Made by a program: the position numbers and the translations under genes. Positions 1 to 10,223 of a stretch of 51,576 bases of DNA are shown here, one piece after another. Position 1 is the stretch's first letter. The number at the start of each line of letters is the position of its first letter. The stretch is from Prolixibacteraceae bacterium (GTDB lineage: Bacteria > Bacteroidota > Bacteroidia > Bacteroidales > Prolixibacteraceae). The stretch spans positions 1 to 51,576 of the forward strand of contig JAFGGY010000063.1 in the NCBI GenBank assembly GCA_016930365.1, in the 5' to 3' direction. The notes under the pieces were generated by a model. It was not told the DNA's origin and did no database searches. It saw nothing but the letters and a program-made list of their open reading frames with translations.

Positions 1-513
1 AAGTACAGTAAAGACCGAAAGATGTCCAGAGTTCCATTAAAACTTACAGATGGTAGAGTTTTAATGTTATCACCAGGAAAGCACAATGAAGTTCAGGCTG
101 CGGTTGTGGAAGAGTTTGCTTCACGATTTGCACAAGGTTCAAAACTGCTTTATGTAGGAGACACAGAGAAAAAAGATTTACACTTAGACAAAGAAACTCT
201 TGAAAGGATTGGAATTCCGATTACAGAACATAGCAAATTGCCAGACATTGTAATTTATGACGAATCAAAAAATTGGCTATATCTCATTGAGGCTGTAACT
301 TCACATGGCCCAATAACACCGAAAAGAATTGTTGAATTGGAAGAATTTCTGAAAGATTGTAAAGCTGGAAAGATTTATGTTTCGGCATTTCCCGATTTTA
401 CAGAATTTAAAAAACATACTGCAGAAATTGCATGGGATACCGAAGTTTGGATAATAGAATTCCCAGAACATATGATTCATTTTAACGGTGATAGATTTTT
501 AGGGCCGAGATAA
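1..513 (+). CDS. BsuBI/PstI-type restriction endonuclease C-terminal region (5' truncated by window edge)
   Basis: ORF 22..513 is open upstream to base 1 (KYSKDRK before the Met). Contains PDIVIYDESKNWLYLIEAVTSHGPITPKR, typical of the BsuBI/PstI family. Confidence 0.8.
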   Translation, partial: KYSKDRKMSRVPLKLTDGRVLMLSPGKHNEVQAAVVEEFASRFAQGSKLLYVGDTEKKDLHLDKETLERIGIPITEHSKLPDIVIYDESKNWLYLIEAVTSHGPITPKRIVELEEFLKDCKAGKIYVSAFPDFTEFKKHTAEIAWDTEVWIIEFPEHMIHFNGDRFLGPR

Positions 514-516
514 TAT

Positions 517-654
517 CAATTGTTCGCTACTATTTTTTTAGTTGCTGATAATGAATTGATTGCACCTCGTCGGTTTAGTTATCTAAGTTGCTAATATTTA
601 ATTTGTTACGAACAAAAGTCTCATATCTCATGTCTTTCATCTAACGTACTGTTG
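517..654 (+). repeat. MITE-like intergenic element, copy E1 (138 bp)
   Basis: Starts CAATTGTTCGCTA, ends TAACGTACTGTTG; AATAT directly on both sides (512-516 and 655-659); shares CTAAGTTGCTAATATTTAAT and TCTCATATCTCATGTCT with the other copies. Confidence 0.7.
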
Positions 655-670
655 AATATTTTTCGAAACA

Positions 671-704
671 AAAAAGCCGGCAACATTTCATGTTGTCGGC
701 TTTT
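671..704 (-). terminator. Rho-independent terminator of pgk
   Basis: AAAAGCCGGCAACAT-TTC-ATGTTGTCGGCTTTT stem-loop; T-tract on the minus strand. Confidence 0.8.
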
Positions 705-723
705 GGTGTTTGTATTGTAATTT

Positions 724-1917
724 TTAGCTGCGTACTGCGGCAATTCCGGGTAGTTCTTTTCCTTCGAGGTATTCGAGAAGTGCACCACCGGCTGTTGAAA
801 TGTACGAAACTTCGTCGGCCAGGCCAAATTTATTGATGCAGGCTACCGAGTCGCCACCGCCAATAAGCGAGAAAGCTCCTTTTTTGGTTGCCGTAACGAT
901 AGCATCGGCAATGGCACGCGAGCCTTTGGCAAAGTTGTCGAATTCGAACACGCCAACCGGACCATTCCATAGAATTGTTCCCGATTCTTCAATAACTTTT
1001 TGCATGTCTTTGATGCTTTCAGGGCCGGCATCCAGTCCTTGCCATCCGTTCGGTATATCATTCGATTGCAATACTTTGGTATTGGCATCGTTCGAGAAAT
1101 CGTCGGCTGCCAATACATCGCTGGCCATAATAAGCTTAACGCCTTTTTCTTTGGCTACTTTTTCGATGGTTTTAGCCGTTTCGAGAAAATCGTCTTCGCA
1201 AATCGAATCGCCAATATTGCCGCCGCGGGCTTTTACAAAGGTATAGGTCATACCGCCACCAATAATCAGGTTGTCAACCTTGTTAAGCAGGTTTTCGATA
1301 ATGGTAATTTTTGACGAAACTTTGGCACCACCCATAATGGCTGTTAACGGACGTTGAGGTGATTGAACCACTTTTTCGAGGCTTTCGATTTCGCTGCCAA
1401 TTACGTAGCCAAACATTTTATCGTTAGGGAAGAATTTAGCAATTACAGCGGTTGAGGCGTGGGCGCGGTGAGCAGTTCCAAATGCATCGTTAATCCAGCA
1501 GTCGCCATTTTTGGCCAGTTGTTCAGCAAAAGCTTCGTCGCCTTTGGTTTCTTCGGCATGGAAGCGCAGGTTTTCGAGAATCAGCACTTCGCCCGGTTTA
1601 ACATGGTTGGCCATTTCGAGTGTTTCGGCACCTATACAGTCGGGTGCAATATTAACTTTAGCACCGTCGAGCAGTTCTGAAAGGTGCTTAACCAGGTGAC
1701 GCAGTGAGAATTTGTCTTCCGGTCCGTCTTTGGGGCGGCCAAGGTGCGACATAATAACGGGCGAACCGCCTTTTTCAATTACTTTTTTAATAGTAGGCAA
1801 GGCAGCTCTCATGCGGGTATCGTCGGTAATTTCGAATTTATCGTTTAACGGCACGTTAAAATCAACCCTGATGAGTGCCCTTTTTCCTGAAAAATCGTAT
1901 GTTTCAATTGTTTGCAT
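724..1917 (-). CDS. pgk: Phosphoglycerate kinase
   Basis: [25 protein letters not shown] and GGGDSVA motifs over the full length. Confidence 0.97.
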   Translation of the reverse strand: MQTIETYDFSGKRALIRVDFNVPLNDKFEITDDTRMRAALPTIKKVIEKGGSPVIMSHLGRPKDGPEDKFSLRHLVKHLSELLDGAKVNIAPDCIGAETLEMANHVKPGEVLILENLRFHAEETKGDEAFAEQLAKNGDCWINDAFGTAHRAHASTAVIAKFFPNDKMFGYVIGSEIESLEKVVQSPQRPLTAIMGGAKVSSKITIIENLLNKVDNLIIGGGMTYTFVKARGGNIGDSICEDDFLETAKTIEKVAKEKGVKLIMASDVLAADDFSNDANTKVLQSNDIPNGWQGLDAGPESIKDMQKVIEESGTILWNGPVGVFEFDNFAKGSRAIADAIVTATKKGAFSLIGGGDSVACINKFGLADEVSYISTAGGALLEYLEGKELPGIAAVRS

Positions 1918-1946
1918 TGTGATATACTTTAGTTAGAAATTGATTT

Positions 1947-1954
1947 CAAAGATA
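1947..1954 (-). promoter_or_regulatory. Candidate Bacteroidetes -7 box (TATCTTTG) upstream of pgk
   Basis: Matches TAnnTTTG; no clear -33 box at ideal spacing. Confidence 0.4.
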
Positions 1955-2046
1955 AAAATTTCTGCGCGATTATGAATGAACAACTGGTTTTAATGCACGA
2001 TGTTAAAGTGTCGTTAAAACATTTTAATGCGGGCTAAGCTATGATT

Positions 2047-3408
2047 TTACTCTTTTTTTTCTTCAGGCGCATGGGTCTCCTCTGTGCTTTGTATGGTTTG
2101 TTGATTCACATGGTTGTTTTCAAATTCGGTTGAAAGCCCGGGTTCATTTTTCTCGTTAGTTGATTGAACCATTGCTTTTGCACTGTTTTTATCGATTAAA
2201 AACACCCAAAACGAACTGGCTACTATGCTGATGAGCACAACGGCATACGATACATTTTGAATTGCCTGCCCACTGCTTACAAGTGTTTCGTTTGCCATTT
2301 CGGTTCCATGCAACGATAAGGCGTATTGTAGTGGTAGTGAGGCAAGTACAGCAGCAACTAATCCTCGTGGCCCCATAGCACCAACCAGTTTTTTATCGCG
2401 TGGGCTTACATCGTGCTTGCCCATAATTTTTGCGGTAAACGGACGAAGTAGTAAAGTGCCGGCAACAAATATAAGACCTACCAGTATGTGCCACAGGTTA
2501 TTTAACTGGATGCTAATTCCGATATAAACAAAGAAATAGGTTTGAAAAACAAACACAATTTCAGAAAAGAAAACTCTTTCGGTTGTGTTAAGGCTGCAAT
2601 CTTCCTGTGTGTTTACGATTCGTTTCATCAGGTTTGCCGAGCCGATGTTGCCGGCCATTATTCCGAACGATAAAATGCATATTCCCCCGTTGAGACCCAT
2701 GTGTTCCGATAATCCGTAAAGGATGAAAGCCAGTGCAAACGATGTAAACATGGTGTTGCTGATATTGGCCAGCCAGGTTCTTAAAACAGCAATCCAAAGA
2801 AAACCAGCTCCAAGGCCAAGTAGGATGGCGAAAAGAAACGAAATGCCCATGTTCTGAAAAACTCCGCTTATGCTTACCTCTCCAGTTTGTATTCCGGCAA
2901 GCAGCGCAAGGGCAACTACAAGGCAAAATACATCGCTTAAGGCCGATTCAATGTAAAGTGTTGTTTGAGTTTTCAGACCCGATTTGAGTTGTTTAACCAT
3001 GGGTATTACCACTGCCGACGAAGTGCCACCCAATGCTGCACCTAAAAACATGCTGTAAAGGTTATTCAGGTTTAACAGGTACTTTCCAATAACAAAACCG
3101 ATTGCCATTGCCCCGATAAAATTGAGCAGTGTGAGCAAAGAGGCACTTAATATTGACTTTTTTAATGCTTCGAGGTCGAGGCTGGTTCCACTTTCGAAGA
3201 GTATAACAATAAGTGTGATGGTTGTAAAAACCGAACCAAATTCGCCTAAAAACGAGGGGGTTATTAATCCAAAAACCGGCCCGGCCAGCAATCCGGTTAC
3301 AATTAAAATGAGCACGTTTGATACTCTGATTCTGCTGAACAGGGCATTTAATACGTGCGAGAAAAAAATGAGCAAGCCTAAGGCAATGATTATAATCGAG
3401 ATTTCCAT
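2047..3408 (-). CDS. Cation:proton antiporter (CPA family, Na+/H+ exchanger-like)
   Basis: Multi-TM protein with LIVTGLLAGPVFGLITPSFLG and LGAALGGTSSAVVIPM motifs. Confidence 0.85.
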   Translation of the reverse strand: MEISIIIIALGLLIFFSHVLNALFSRIRVSNVLILIVTGLLAGPVFGLITPSFLGEFGSVFTTITLIVILFESGTSLDLEALKKSILSASLLTLLNFIGAMAIGFVIGKYLLNLNNLYSMFLGAALGGTSSAVVIPMVKQLKSGLKTQTTLYIESALSDVFCLVVALALLAGIQTGEVSISGVFQNMGISFLFAILLGLGAGFLWIAVLRTWLANISNTMFTSFALAFILYGLSEHMGLNGGICILSFGIMAGNIGSANLMKRIVNTQEDCSLNTTERVFFSEIVFVFQTYFFVYIGISIQLNNLWHILVGLIFVAGTLLLRPFTAKIMGKHDVSPRDKKLVGAMGPRGLVAAVLASLPLQYALSLHGTEMANETLVSSGQAIQNVSYAVVLISIVASSFWVFLIDKNSAKAMVQSTNEKNEPGLSTEFENNHVNQQTIQSTEETHAPEEKKE

Positions 3409-3459
3409 AAATGATATTTTGAGGGTATAAATATCGATATTTGTTTTAATGTAGAAGTG

Positions 3460-4167
3460 CTATAGTTTAAATTTCTTTACTTCCTTGTCGTATTTTCGGG
3501 CATTTCCACCACTAATTTTATCTAAAAGTTTCCAAAAACCGGAGCCATGATTGGCTTCAACGGTATGAACCAGTTCGTGTAGAATAATGTAGTCAATCAG
3601 GTGCGAGGGAAGCCTCATTAGGTGGACATTCAGGTTGATGTTGCCTTGCGACGAGCAACTTCCCCAGCGCGATTTCAGATTTTTCACAAAAACCTGTTTG
3701 TATTTAAATTTATGAATTGAAGCCAGTTCGTTTACTCTTACCGGTAAGTATATTTTAGCTTCAAGTCTGCAGGCTTCAACAATAACCTTCGATATAAATT
3801 TTTGTACTCGTTGCGATTCAACCTCTATGTTTTCGGGAATTTTTACGAGAAATTCGTTTTTTTCGCCCCGATAAGCATTTAGCTCTTCACGCCTGCTTGT
3901 TTCTATAATAATTGTAGTATTAAAAAGTTTTATTGTATCGCCCGGTTTGTAAACGGTCTTCTGTTCAAGATGCTTGTTTTGTTGTTCTTTAATCCATGCC
4001 GTATTATCGAGTATAAATTTTGTAACATCTTTCGATGCAGTAAACCACGGGTAGTTTACCACAATTTCGCCATCGGGTTTTACCCGCATAGTTATGCGTT
4101 GTGCGTTTCGGCGACGGGTCGTTTTTATTACGCCCAGCCCTTCTATTGTGTAATAATTTGTTGACAT
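3460..4167 (-). CDS. YgjP/DUF45-like M48-type metallopeptidase
   Basis: KSRWGSCSSQGNINLN and the HELVHTVEANHGSGFW zinc site. Confidence 0.9.
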   Translation of the reverse strand: MSTNYYTIEGLGVIKTTRRRNAQRITMRVKPDGEIVVNYPWFTASKDVTKFILDNTAWIKEQQNKHLEQKTVYKPGDTIKLFNTTIIIETSRREELNAYRGEKNEFLVKIPENIEVESQRVQKFISKVIVEACRLEAKIYLPVRVNELASIHKFKYKQVFVKNLKSRWGSCSSQGNINLNVHLMRLPSHLIDYIILHELVHTVEANHGSGFWKLLDKISGGNARKYDKEVKKFKL

Positions 4168-4173
4168 TTGTTT

Positions 4174-7100
4174 CTAATATTCTCTTAAAACGGCATCGAG
4201 TTTTTGATCGATAAGAGCCGATAACTCAACACGCTTATTCTCATCAAGCAAACCAAGTATTTCTTTTAAAATGCTGCTTTCCTGGTCAATAAATCGTTGG
4301 TAGGTGTCGATATAATTTTTTCCCAGCGAGAGGTAAAATTCGATGTTGTTGATTCGTTGCAGGGCAATGGTTTTGAGCAATTTGTCGGCTTTTTCGCTTT
4401 TGTTGAGCCGGTAGTAAATGCTGGCATTTGCAACATCGGTAAGGCTGGTTTTATATCGTTCGGGGGGCAATATGCTGTATAATTTGTCGATTGTTTTTTC
4501 GGTTTTTTCTTTTTCGCTTTCAATGAATAACGCCGAAGCCAACTGGTAAAAGTTGTGTTTTATATCGGTGGCCTCAATCGTGTTACGGGTGTTAATGCAA
4601 ATATGAATATCAGGATTGTCGATATTTCCCCATTGGTATTTCTTCATTAAGTTTTCGTACAGAACAGCTGTGTTGGTACTTTGCATGCCTTTTTCTTTTT
4701 TAATCGGAAGAAAACGATAAGCCAGGCCTTCGTTGTACAGATAGGGTTCGAGGTCGATGTTCATGGTTTGAATTACACCCAGGTCGAAATACAATGGGCG
4801 TTGCCAGTTATTGTTGGCCAGCATATCGAGTATGGCCAAATCGCTCTTGGTTACATAATTTCCTTTGTACGAAATGAAAATGGTATCGGCAATTTCATTG
4901 AACCGGCTAACCGGTAAGGTGCTGCTTTCGATAACAGCCTGTTTGTTAACGGTAATCTTGAAGTTTCGGGTAGGCATGTAGTTGTACGAGTCGCCTCCGC
5001 GGGTTTGCAGCTTGGCACGCTCGTTATCGTTAAGGGCGAATTCAATAAGCCTCGAAAGTTCAATGGCTTTTTCAACATCGTCGCGTATTAAAACCGCGTT
5101 GCGGTTGTTGTAAACATATTTTTCGGAGGCCATGGTAATGGGTAGCGGTTCCGAATCGTATGTTTTTTGTTTCATTTGATTAATATACCAGTCGCTGTGT
5201 AGCAGGGTAACATTGCAAATGCGCACATCGGGGCGTGTTTCTTCTACATCCTGGGCATACCAAAGCGGAAAGGTGTCGTTATCGCCATAAGTAAATAAAA
5301 CAGCATTTGGTGCACAGGTGTTCAGGTAGTTTTTACCGGTGTCGCTTACAAAGTATCGCCCCGAACGGTTGTGGTCGTTGTAATTTTGGGCAAGCAACAG
5401 AGCCGGAACCGCTAGTCCTAAAACTAGTGCCGGAACATGTGGCATGGCGGGTAATTTTTTAACAAAAAACGAGTAAAGCGAGATAACACCTATTCCTATC
5501 CATATCGAAAAAGCATAAAACGAACCGATGTAAGCATAATCGCGCTCGCGGGGTTGGTAGGGCGTTTGATTCAGGTATAGCACAATGGCTATTCCGGTCA
5601 TGAAAAACAGCAAGGCAAGCACCCAGAAATCGTTGCGGCTTTTTTTATAATGAAAAAATGCACCCAGAAGCCCTAACAGCAAAGGCAGCATAAAATATCG
5701 GTTGGTGGTTTCGGGGTTGCTGAGCGAGGCCGGTTGTGTTCCGTTGTGCCCCAGACGTGCCTTGTCGATAAATCCTATGCCCGACAGCCAGTTGCCGTTC
5801 AGTACATCGCCATGCCCCTGCTTGTCGTTTTGACGGCCAGCGAAATTCCACATAAAATATCTGAAATACATGTAGCCAAGTTGGTACGACACAAAAAAGC
5901 GGATGTTTTCGCCAAAAGTGGGTATTGTGGCTGTTTCGCTGCCTACAGTTACTTTTCGTCCTTCAATTTTACCCCACATTTTGTACCCGTGTACATGGTT
6001 GCTTTGCGAGCTGTACATGCGGGGAAACAGTGTTTTAAATCGCCTGTCGAACTGGTATTCGGCCGAGCTTTCAACTTTGATATATTCTTCGTCTCCGGGA
6101 TAATATTCGGTTTTTCCTTTTTCGACATCAACAGCCGGAGCATTGTAGTAATGGCCGCTTACCAAGGGTGTTTGTCCGTACTGGCTGCGGTTGAGGTAGT
6201 TTACCAGCGCATAGGCATTTTCGGGGTTGTTCTCGTCCATAGGCGGGTTGGCTGCCGACCGAATAATGATGCTTGCATATGAACTGAACCCCAGGCAAAT
6301 AAGCAAAACCGACATGGCGGCGAGGTTTAGCAATGGCTTGTTCTTTTGATAGCTTATTGCCACTACGACTACCAATAACCCTAAAAGCAGAACGATAAAA
6401 AACAACAGGCCCGAATTGAACGGCATGTTGAATGAGTTGACAAACAGCACTTCAAATTTACGGGCTAAGGCTGGTATGCCCTGCACAATGCCATACATGA
6501 TGAATAGGATTGTTGCCCCTGATGCTATAAGCGTTGCCAGTACCCCTTTGCTTGCAGGGTTATACTTTTTGAAGTATGCAATAAGCGCAATGGCTGGTAT
6601 AGCCAGCAGGTTAAGCAGATGTACACCAATGGAAAGCCCCATTAAATATGCAATGAAAAGTATCCATCGGTTGGCATGTTTTTGACCGCATTCGGCTTCC
6701 CAGCGTAGAATGGCCCAAAAAACCACAGCTGTAAATAACGACGATAAGGCATAAACTTCTGCTTCGACAGCCGAAAACCAGAACGTGTCGGTAAATGCAA
6801 AGGCCAGAGCCCCTATAATGGCCGAACCATACAGTACGGTTTCGGGTATTTCTTTATTGCTTTTAAAACGAAGCACCAGCCGAACGATAGTCCAGTACAG
6901 AAACATAATGGTGGCAGCACTGGCAATAGCCGAAAAGGCATTCATGAACAAGGCAACATGAGCATTGGAGGGAGCAGCCAGCGAAAAAACCCGCTGCACC
7001 AGCAGAAAAAAAGGTGCCCCCGGTGGGTGTGGAACTTGTAATTTATGTGCAGCGGCAATAAACTCGCCACAATCCCAGAAGCTGACTGTAGGCTCAAGCG

Positions 7101-7176
7101 TTAACAGGTAAACGATAAGCGAAACGATAAAAACGGCCCATCCGAGCAGGTTATTGGTTTTTTTTTGAAGTTCCAC
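4174..7176 (-). CDS. DUF2723 family membrane protein
   Basis: N-terminus YLLTLEPTVSFWDCGEFIAAAHKLQVPHPPGAPFFLLVQRVF typical of DUF2723. Confidence 0.9.
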   Translation of the reverse strand: MELQKKTNNLLGWAVFIVSLIVYLLTLEPTVSFWDCGEFIAAAHKLQVPHPPGAPFFLLVQRVFSLAAPSNAHVALFMNAFSAIASAATIMFLYWTIVRLVLRFKSNKEIPETVLYGSAIIGALAFAFTDTFWFSAVEAEVYALSSLFTAVVFWAILRWEAECGQKHANRWILFIAYLMGLSIGVHLLNLLAIPAIALIAYFKKYNPASKGVLATLIASGATILFIMYGIVQGIPALARKFEVLFVNSFNMPFNSGLLFFIVLLLGLLVVVVAISYQKNKPLLNLAAMSVLLICLGFSSYASIIIRSAANPPMDENNPENAYALVNYLNRSQYGQTPLVSGHYYNAPAVDVEKGKTEYYPGDEEYIKVESSAEYQFDRRFKTLFPRMYSSQSNHVHGYKMWGKIEGRKVTVGSETATIPTFGENIRFFVSYQLGYMYFRYFMWNFAGRQNDKQGHGDVLNGNWLSGIGFIDKARLGHNGTQPASLSNPETTNRYFMLPLLLGLLGAFFHYKKSRNDFWVLALLFFMTGIAIVLYLNQTPYQPRERDYAYIGSFYAFSIWIGIGVISLYSFFVKKLPAMPHVPALVLGLAVPALLLAQNYNDHNRSGRYFVSDTGKNYLNTCAPNAVLFTYGDNDTFPLWYAQDVEETRPDVRICNVTLLHSDWYINQMKQKTYDSEPLPITMASEKYVYNNRNAVLIRDDVEKAIELSRLIEFALNDNERAKLQTRGGDSYNYMPTRNFKITVNKQAVIESSTLPVSRFNEIADTIFISYKGNYVTKSDLAILDMLANNNWQRPLYFDLGVIQTMNIDLEPYLYNEGLAYRFLPIKKEKGMQSTNTAVLYENLMKKYQWGNIDNPDIHICINTRNTIEATDIKHNFYQLASALFIESEKEKTEKTIDKLYSILPPERYKTSLTDVANASIYYRLNKSEKADKLLKTIALQRINNIEFYLSLGKNYIDTYQRFIDQESSILKEILGLLDENKRVELSALIDQKLDAVLREY

Positions 7177-7194
7177 GTTGCTTGGTTTTAGTTG

Positions 7195-7770
7195 CTATTG
7201 TAGTTTTTGGAGCAGCCAGGCCATGTTTTCGCCCAGTTTTTGCATTACGCCCATTCCTTCGGTATCGTTAAGTACGTCGCCGGGGTTTTTCCCAAAGCCG
7301 ATATTCCAGTAGCTCGAACCGGGTACTACCATTTGGTTTATCAAAAAGAAGTTGTTCATGCTGGCTAGGGCATGCAAATCTCCTGCGCGGCGTTGAACAA
7401 CGAGCCCTGCACCTACTTTGCGAGCCAGCAGGTTACCGTTGCCCCGTGTAACATAACCGGCTACATCAATCAGGGCTTTCATTTCGGTGGTAACATCGGC
7501 AAAATATACCGGCGAACCCAGTATAATCCCGTCGGCTTCGACCATTTTTTCGATGCAACGGTTCAGCAACTCATTTTTAATGTGGCATTTACCGTCTTGT
7601 ATTTCCCTGCATTTGCCACAGGCGGTACATCCGTGTACCGGTTTATTGCCAATTTGCACCAATTCGGTTTCGATGTTGTTTTGGTTTAGTACCTTAAAAA
7701 CTTCTTTAATCATTAACGAGGTATTCCCGTCTTTTCGCGGGCTTGCATTAAATGCAACAACTTTCTGCAT
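7195..7770 (-). CDS. Flavodoxin family protein / NADPH-dependent FMN reductase
   Basis: FNASPRKDGNTSLMIKEV, CxxCxxC-like segment, DGIILGSPVYFADVTTEMKALID. Confidence 0.85.
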   Translation of the reverse strand: MQKVVAFNASPRKDGNTSLMIKEVFKVLNQNNIETELVQIGNKPVHGCTACGKCREIQDGKCHIKNELLNRCIEKMVEADGIILGSPVYFADVTTEMKALIDVAGYVTRGNGNLLARKVGAGLVVQRRAGDLHALASMNNFFLINQMVVPGSSYWNIGFGKNPGDVLNDTEGMGVMQKLGENMAWLLQKLQ

Positions 7771-7772
7771 AA

Positions 7773-8450
7773 TTACGGTATGTTTTTATCGCGGTTAAAT
7801 ACGTACGAGATGATGTTGGCACCCATTTGCAGTGCTTTTTCTCTTATGTGTTGAGGGTTGTTGTGTACGGCTGCCGATTCCCACCCGTCGCCCAGGTCGC
7901 ACTCGTAGGTGTAAAATACCACCAGTCGGTCTTCGTAATACAGGCCAAAACCCTGGGGTGCTTTTCCATCGTGCTCGTGTATCTTGGGTAATCCGTTTTC
8001 AAATTCATATTCCTGGTGATAAATGGGATGGTCGAAGGGCAACTCGACGAATTCCTGTTCGGGAAATATTTTTTTCATTTCACGCCGAATATAGGGGTCG
8101 AGCCCGTAATTATCGTCGATGTGTAAAAAACCACCGCTCATCAGGTAGGCGCGTAATACTTCGGCATCGTTGTCGGAGAAAAAAACGTTGCCGTGGCCGG
8201 TCATGTGCACAAAGGGGAAGTTAAAAATATCGAAACTGCCTGTTTCAACGGTAGAGGGTACCGGGTGAATATTGGCATCGAGATTTTGGTTTACAAATTC
8301 GATGAGGTTGGGCAAAGCTGTAGGGTCGCTGTACCAGTCGCCGCCGCCGTTGTATTTTAGCAATGCAATTTTAACGGTGGTTTCGTTTTGAGCCAGTACA
8401 AAGGTGCTAAGGCTTACAAAAAGAAAGAATATCAATTTACGCATCATCAT
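7773..8450 (-). CDS. DUF4159 domain protein
   Basis: Signal peptide, then LKYNGGGDWYSDPTALPNL and FVHMTGHGNVFFSDNDAEVLRAYLMSGGFLHIDDNYG. Confidence 0.85.
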   Translation of the reverse strand: MMMRKLIFFLFVSLSTFVLAQNETTVKIALLKYNGGGDWYSDPTALPNLIEFVNQNLDANIHPVPSTVETGSFDIFNFPFVHMTGHGNVFFSDNDAEVLRAYLMSGGFLHIDDNYGLDPYIRREMKKIFPEQEFVELPFDHPIYHQEYEFENGLPKIHEHDGKAPQGFGLYYEDRLVVFYTYECDLGDGWESAAVHNNPQHIREKALQMGANIISYVFNRDKNIP

Positions 8451-9153
8451 TGTCGTTTATAAGATTAACAATCTGAGTGGCAGCCACTCCCGCTGTTTCG
8501 GTTCGCAAGCGGCTGTTGCCCAATGTTATTTGTTCGAAACCCTGCTGTGCTGCCTGTTCGATTTCGGAAGCCGAAAAATCGCCTTCGGGTCCAATAAGCA
8601 CCAAAACCTTATCGCCGGGTTTTACAAGGTTGAAAAGGTGTTTGCGCGGTGCATGGTCGTCGCAATGGGCTATAAACTTCGAGCCCATGTTGGCTTCGTT
8701 TAAAAACGTTTCAAAATTAGTTAAATTATTCAACCTCGGAAGGTAGGCCTTTAGCGATTGTTTCATGGCAGCAACGATTACTTTTTCGAGCCGTTCGGGT
8801 TTTATTTGTTTGCGCTCGGAATGTTCGCAAAGCAGCGGGGTTATTTCGTCGATACCAAATTCGGTTGCTTTTTCGAGAAACCACTCGAAACGGTCGTTGT
8901 TTTTGGTGGGGGCAATGGCCACGTGCAGGTAAAAATTGCGTTTTTGAAAATCGTGTTTCACTTCAATTACTTCAACCTGGCAATGTTTTGGGCTTGGGTC
9001 GGTAATTTGTGCCTCGTACCAGTTGCCTTTTCCGTCAACCAGGGTAAGCACATCGCCTTGTTTGTATCGCAAAACCCGTATGCAGTGTTTCGATTCGGTT
9101 TCGTTTAAGGTATAAATGTTGCCCGAAATATCGGGCGTGTAAAAAATGTTCAT
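8437..9153 (-). CDS. rsmE: 16S rRNA (uracil1498-N3)-methyltransferase
   Basis: LIGPEGDFSASEIEQA and LGNSRLRTETAGVAA motifs. Confidence 0.95.
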   Translation of the reverse strand: MNIFYTPDISGNIYTLNETESKHCIRVLRYKQGDVLTLVDGKGNWYEAQITDPSPKHCQVEVIEVKHDFQKRNFYLHVAIAPTKNNDRFEWFLEKATEFGIDEITPLLCEHSERKQIKPERLEKVIVAAMKQSLKAYLPRLNNLTNFETFLNEANMGSKFIAHCDDHAPRKHLFNLVKPGDKVLVLIGPEGDFSASEIEQAAQQGFEQITLGNSRLRTETAGVAATQIVNLINDNDDA

Positions 9154-9686
9154 TGCCTGCCTTCTTCGTTATAAATTTTAGGATACAGGTGCAAAAATAG
9201 TAAACCTTTGCGGGCTTCAATGGCTTTCCAGCTATCGATTTCAAAATCAAGCACAACGGTTGAGCAGGTTGGCATGTGCCCATCGAAATTGGCACTCATG
9301 TTTTGAGCCATATAGTGCATAAAAGGGTTATGTCCAAAAATAAACAGCGTATCGATATTGTCGGGTGTTTTTTGAATCAGTTCGATAAAATCGGTGGTGG
9401 TAAATTCGAAGTACAAGCCTTCGATGACTTCGATATTATTGAAAGGATAGCCCAGCTCGTCGGCATAAATGCCAGCGGTGGTGATGGCTCGTTTTGCCGG
9501 GCTCGAAATCATTTTCTGCGGAATAATTTTCCATTCTTTAAGGTCGGACGCAATGTTTTTAGCATCGTTTCTTCCTCTTTCGAGCAACTCACGGTCGAAG
9601 TCTTTGTGGTAGTTTTGCTGCTCCGTTTTTGCATGTCGGATAATGACCAATCGTTTCATATTGATTTTTGATTTGATTTTATTCAC
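9150..9686 (-). CDS. SixA-like phosphohistidine phosphatase
   Basis: RLVIIRHAKTEQQ, SSPAKRAITTA and FGHNPFM motifs; likely start is the internal MKRLVIIRHAK. Confidence 0.85.
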   Translation of the reverse strand: MNKIKSKINMKRLVIIRHAKTEQQNYHKDFDRELLERGRNDAKNIASDLKEWKIIPQKMISSPAKRAITTAGIYADELGYPFNNIEVIEGLYFEFTTTDFIELIQKTPDNIDTLFIFGHNPFMHYMAQNMSANFDGHMPTCSTVVLDFEIDSWKAIEARKGLLFLHLYPKIYNEEGRQ

Positions 9687-9724
9687 TCCAAAAAAGGTTA
9701 AATTTACGGCAAAAATTCAGGATT

Positions 9725-10222
9725 TTGAAACGAATAGGCTTACTTTCGGATACCCACGGGTTTATCGACCCAAAGGTATATCCATTTTTCGAAAATTGCG
9801 ATGAGATTTGGCATGCCGGCGATTTTGGCAACATGGAAACAGCCGATGCACTGGCTGCTTTTAAACCCTTGCGCGGCGTGTATGGCAATATCGACGACCA
9901 AAAAGTACGTAGTGTTTATAAGCGACATCTTAAATTCAGGGTAGAGGGGGTTACGGTGTGGATTACCCACATTGGTGGCTATCCCGGTCATTACGATAAA
10001 AGTGTGAAACCCTGGATTTTCGAAAATCCACCCAAACTATTCATCAGCGGACATTCGCATATTTTGAAGGTTATTTACGATAAAAAAATTGGCTGTCTGC
10101 ACATGAACCCCGGGGCTGCCGGCAATCATGGATTTCATAAGGTAAAAACCCTGCTGCGCTTTGTGATAGAAGGCGACCGGATTAAAGATTTGGAGATTAT
10201 GGAAATTGACCGCAAACAGTAA
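9725..10222 (+). CDS. YfcE/MJ0936-like metallophosphoesterase
   Basis: GLLSDTHG, HAGDFGN, GNIDD and SGHSH motifs. Confidence 0.93.
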   Translation: MKRIGLLSDTHGFIDPKVYPFFENCDEIWHAGDFGNMETADALAAFKPLRGVYGNIDDQKVRSVYKRHLKFRVEGVTVWITHIGGYPGHYDKSVKPWIFENPPKLFISGHSHILKVIYDKKIGCLHMNPGAAGNHGFHKVKTLLRFVIEGDRIKDLEIMEIDRKQ

Positions 10223-10223
10223 A

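Noticed and set aside
800-1246. 148-aa plus-strand ORF opposite pgk
   Set aside because: Antisense shadow ORF of pgk.
5734-6282. 182-aa plus-strand ORF inside the DUF2723 gene
   Set aside because: Antisense shadow of a well-supported 1000-aa gene; no recognisable domain.
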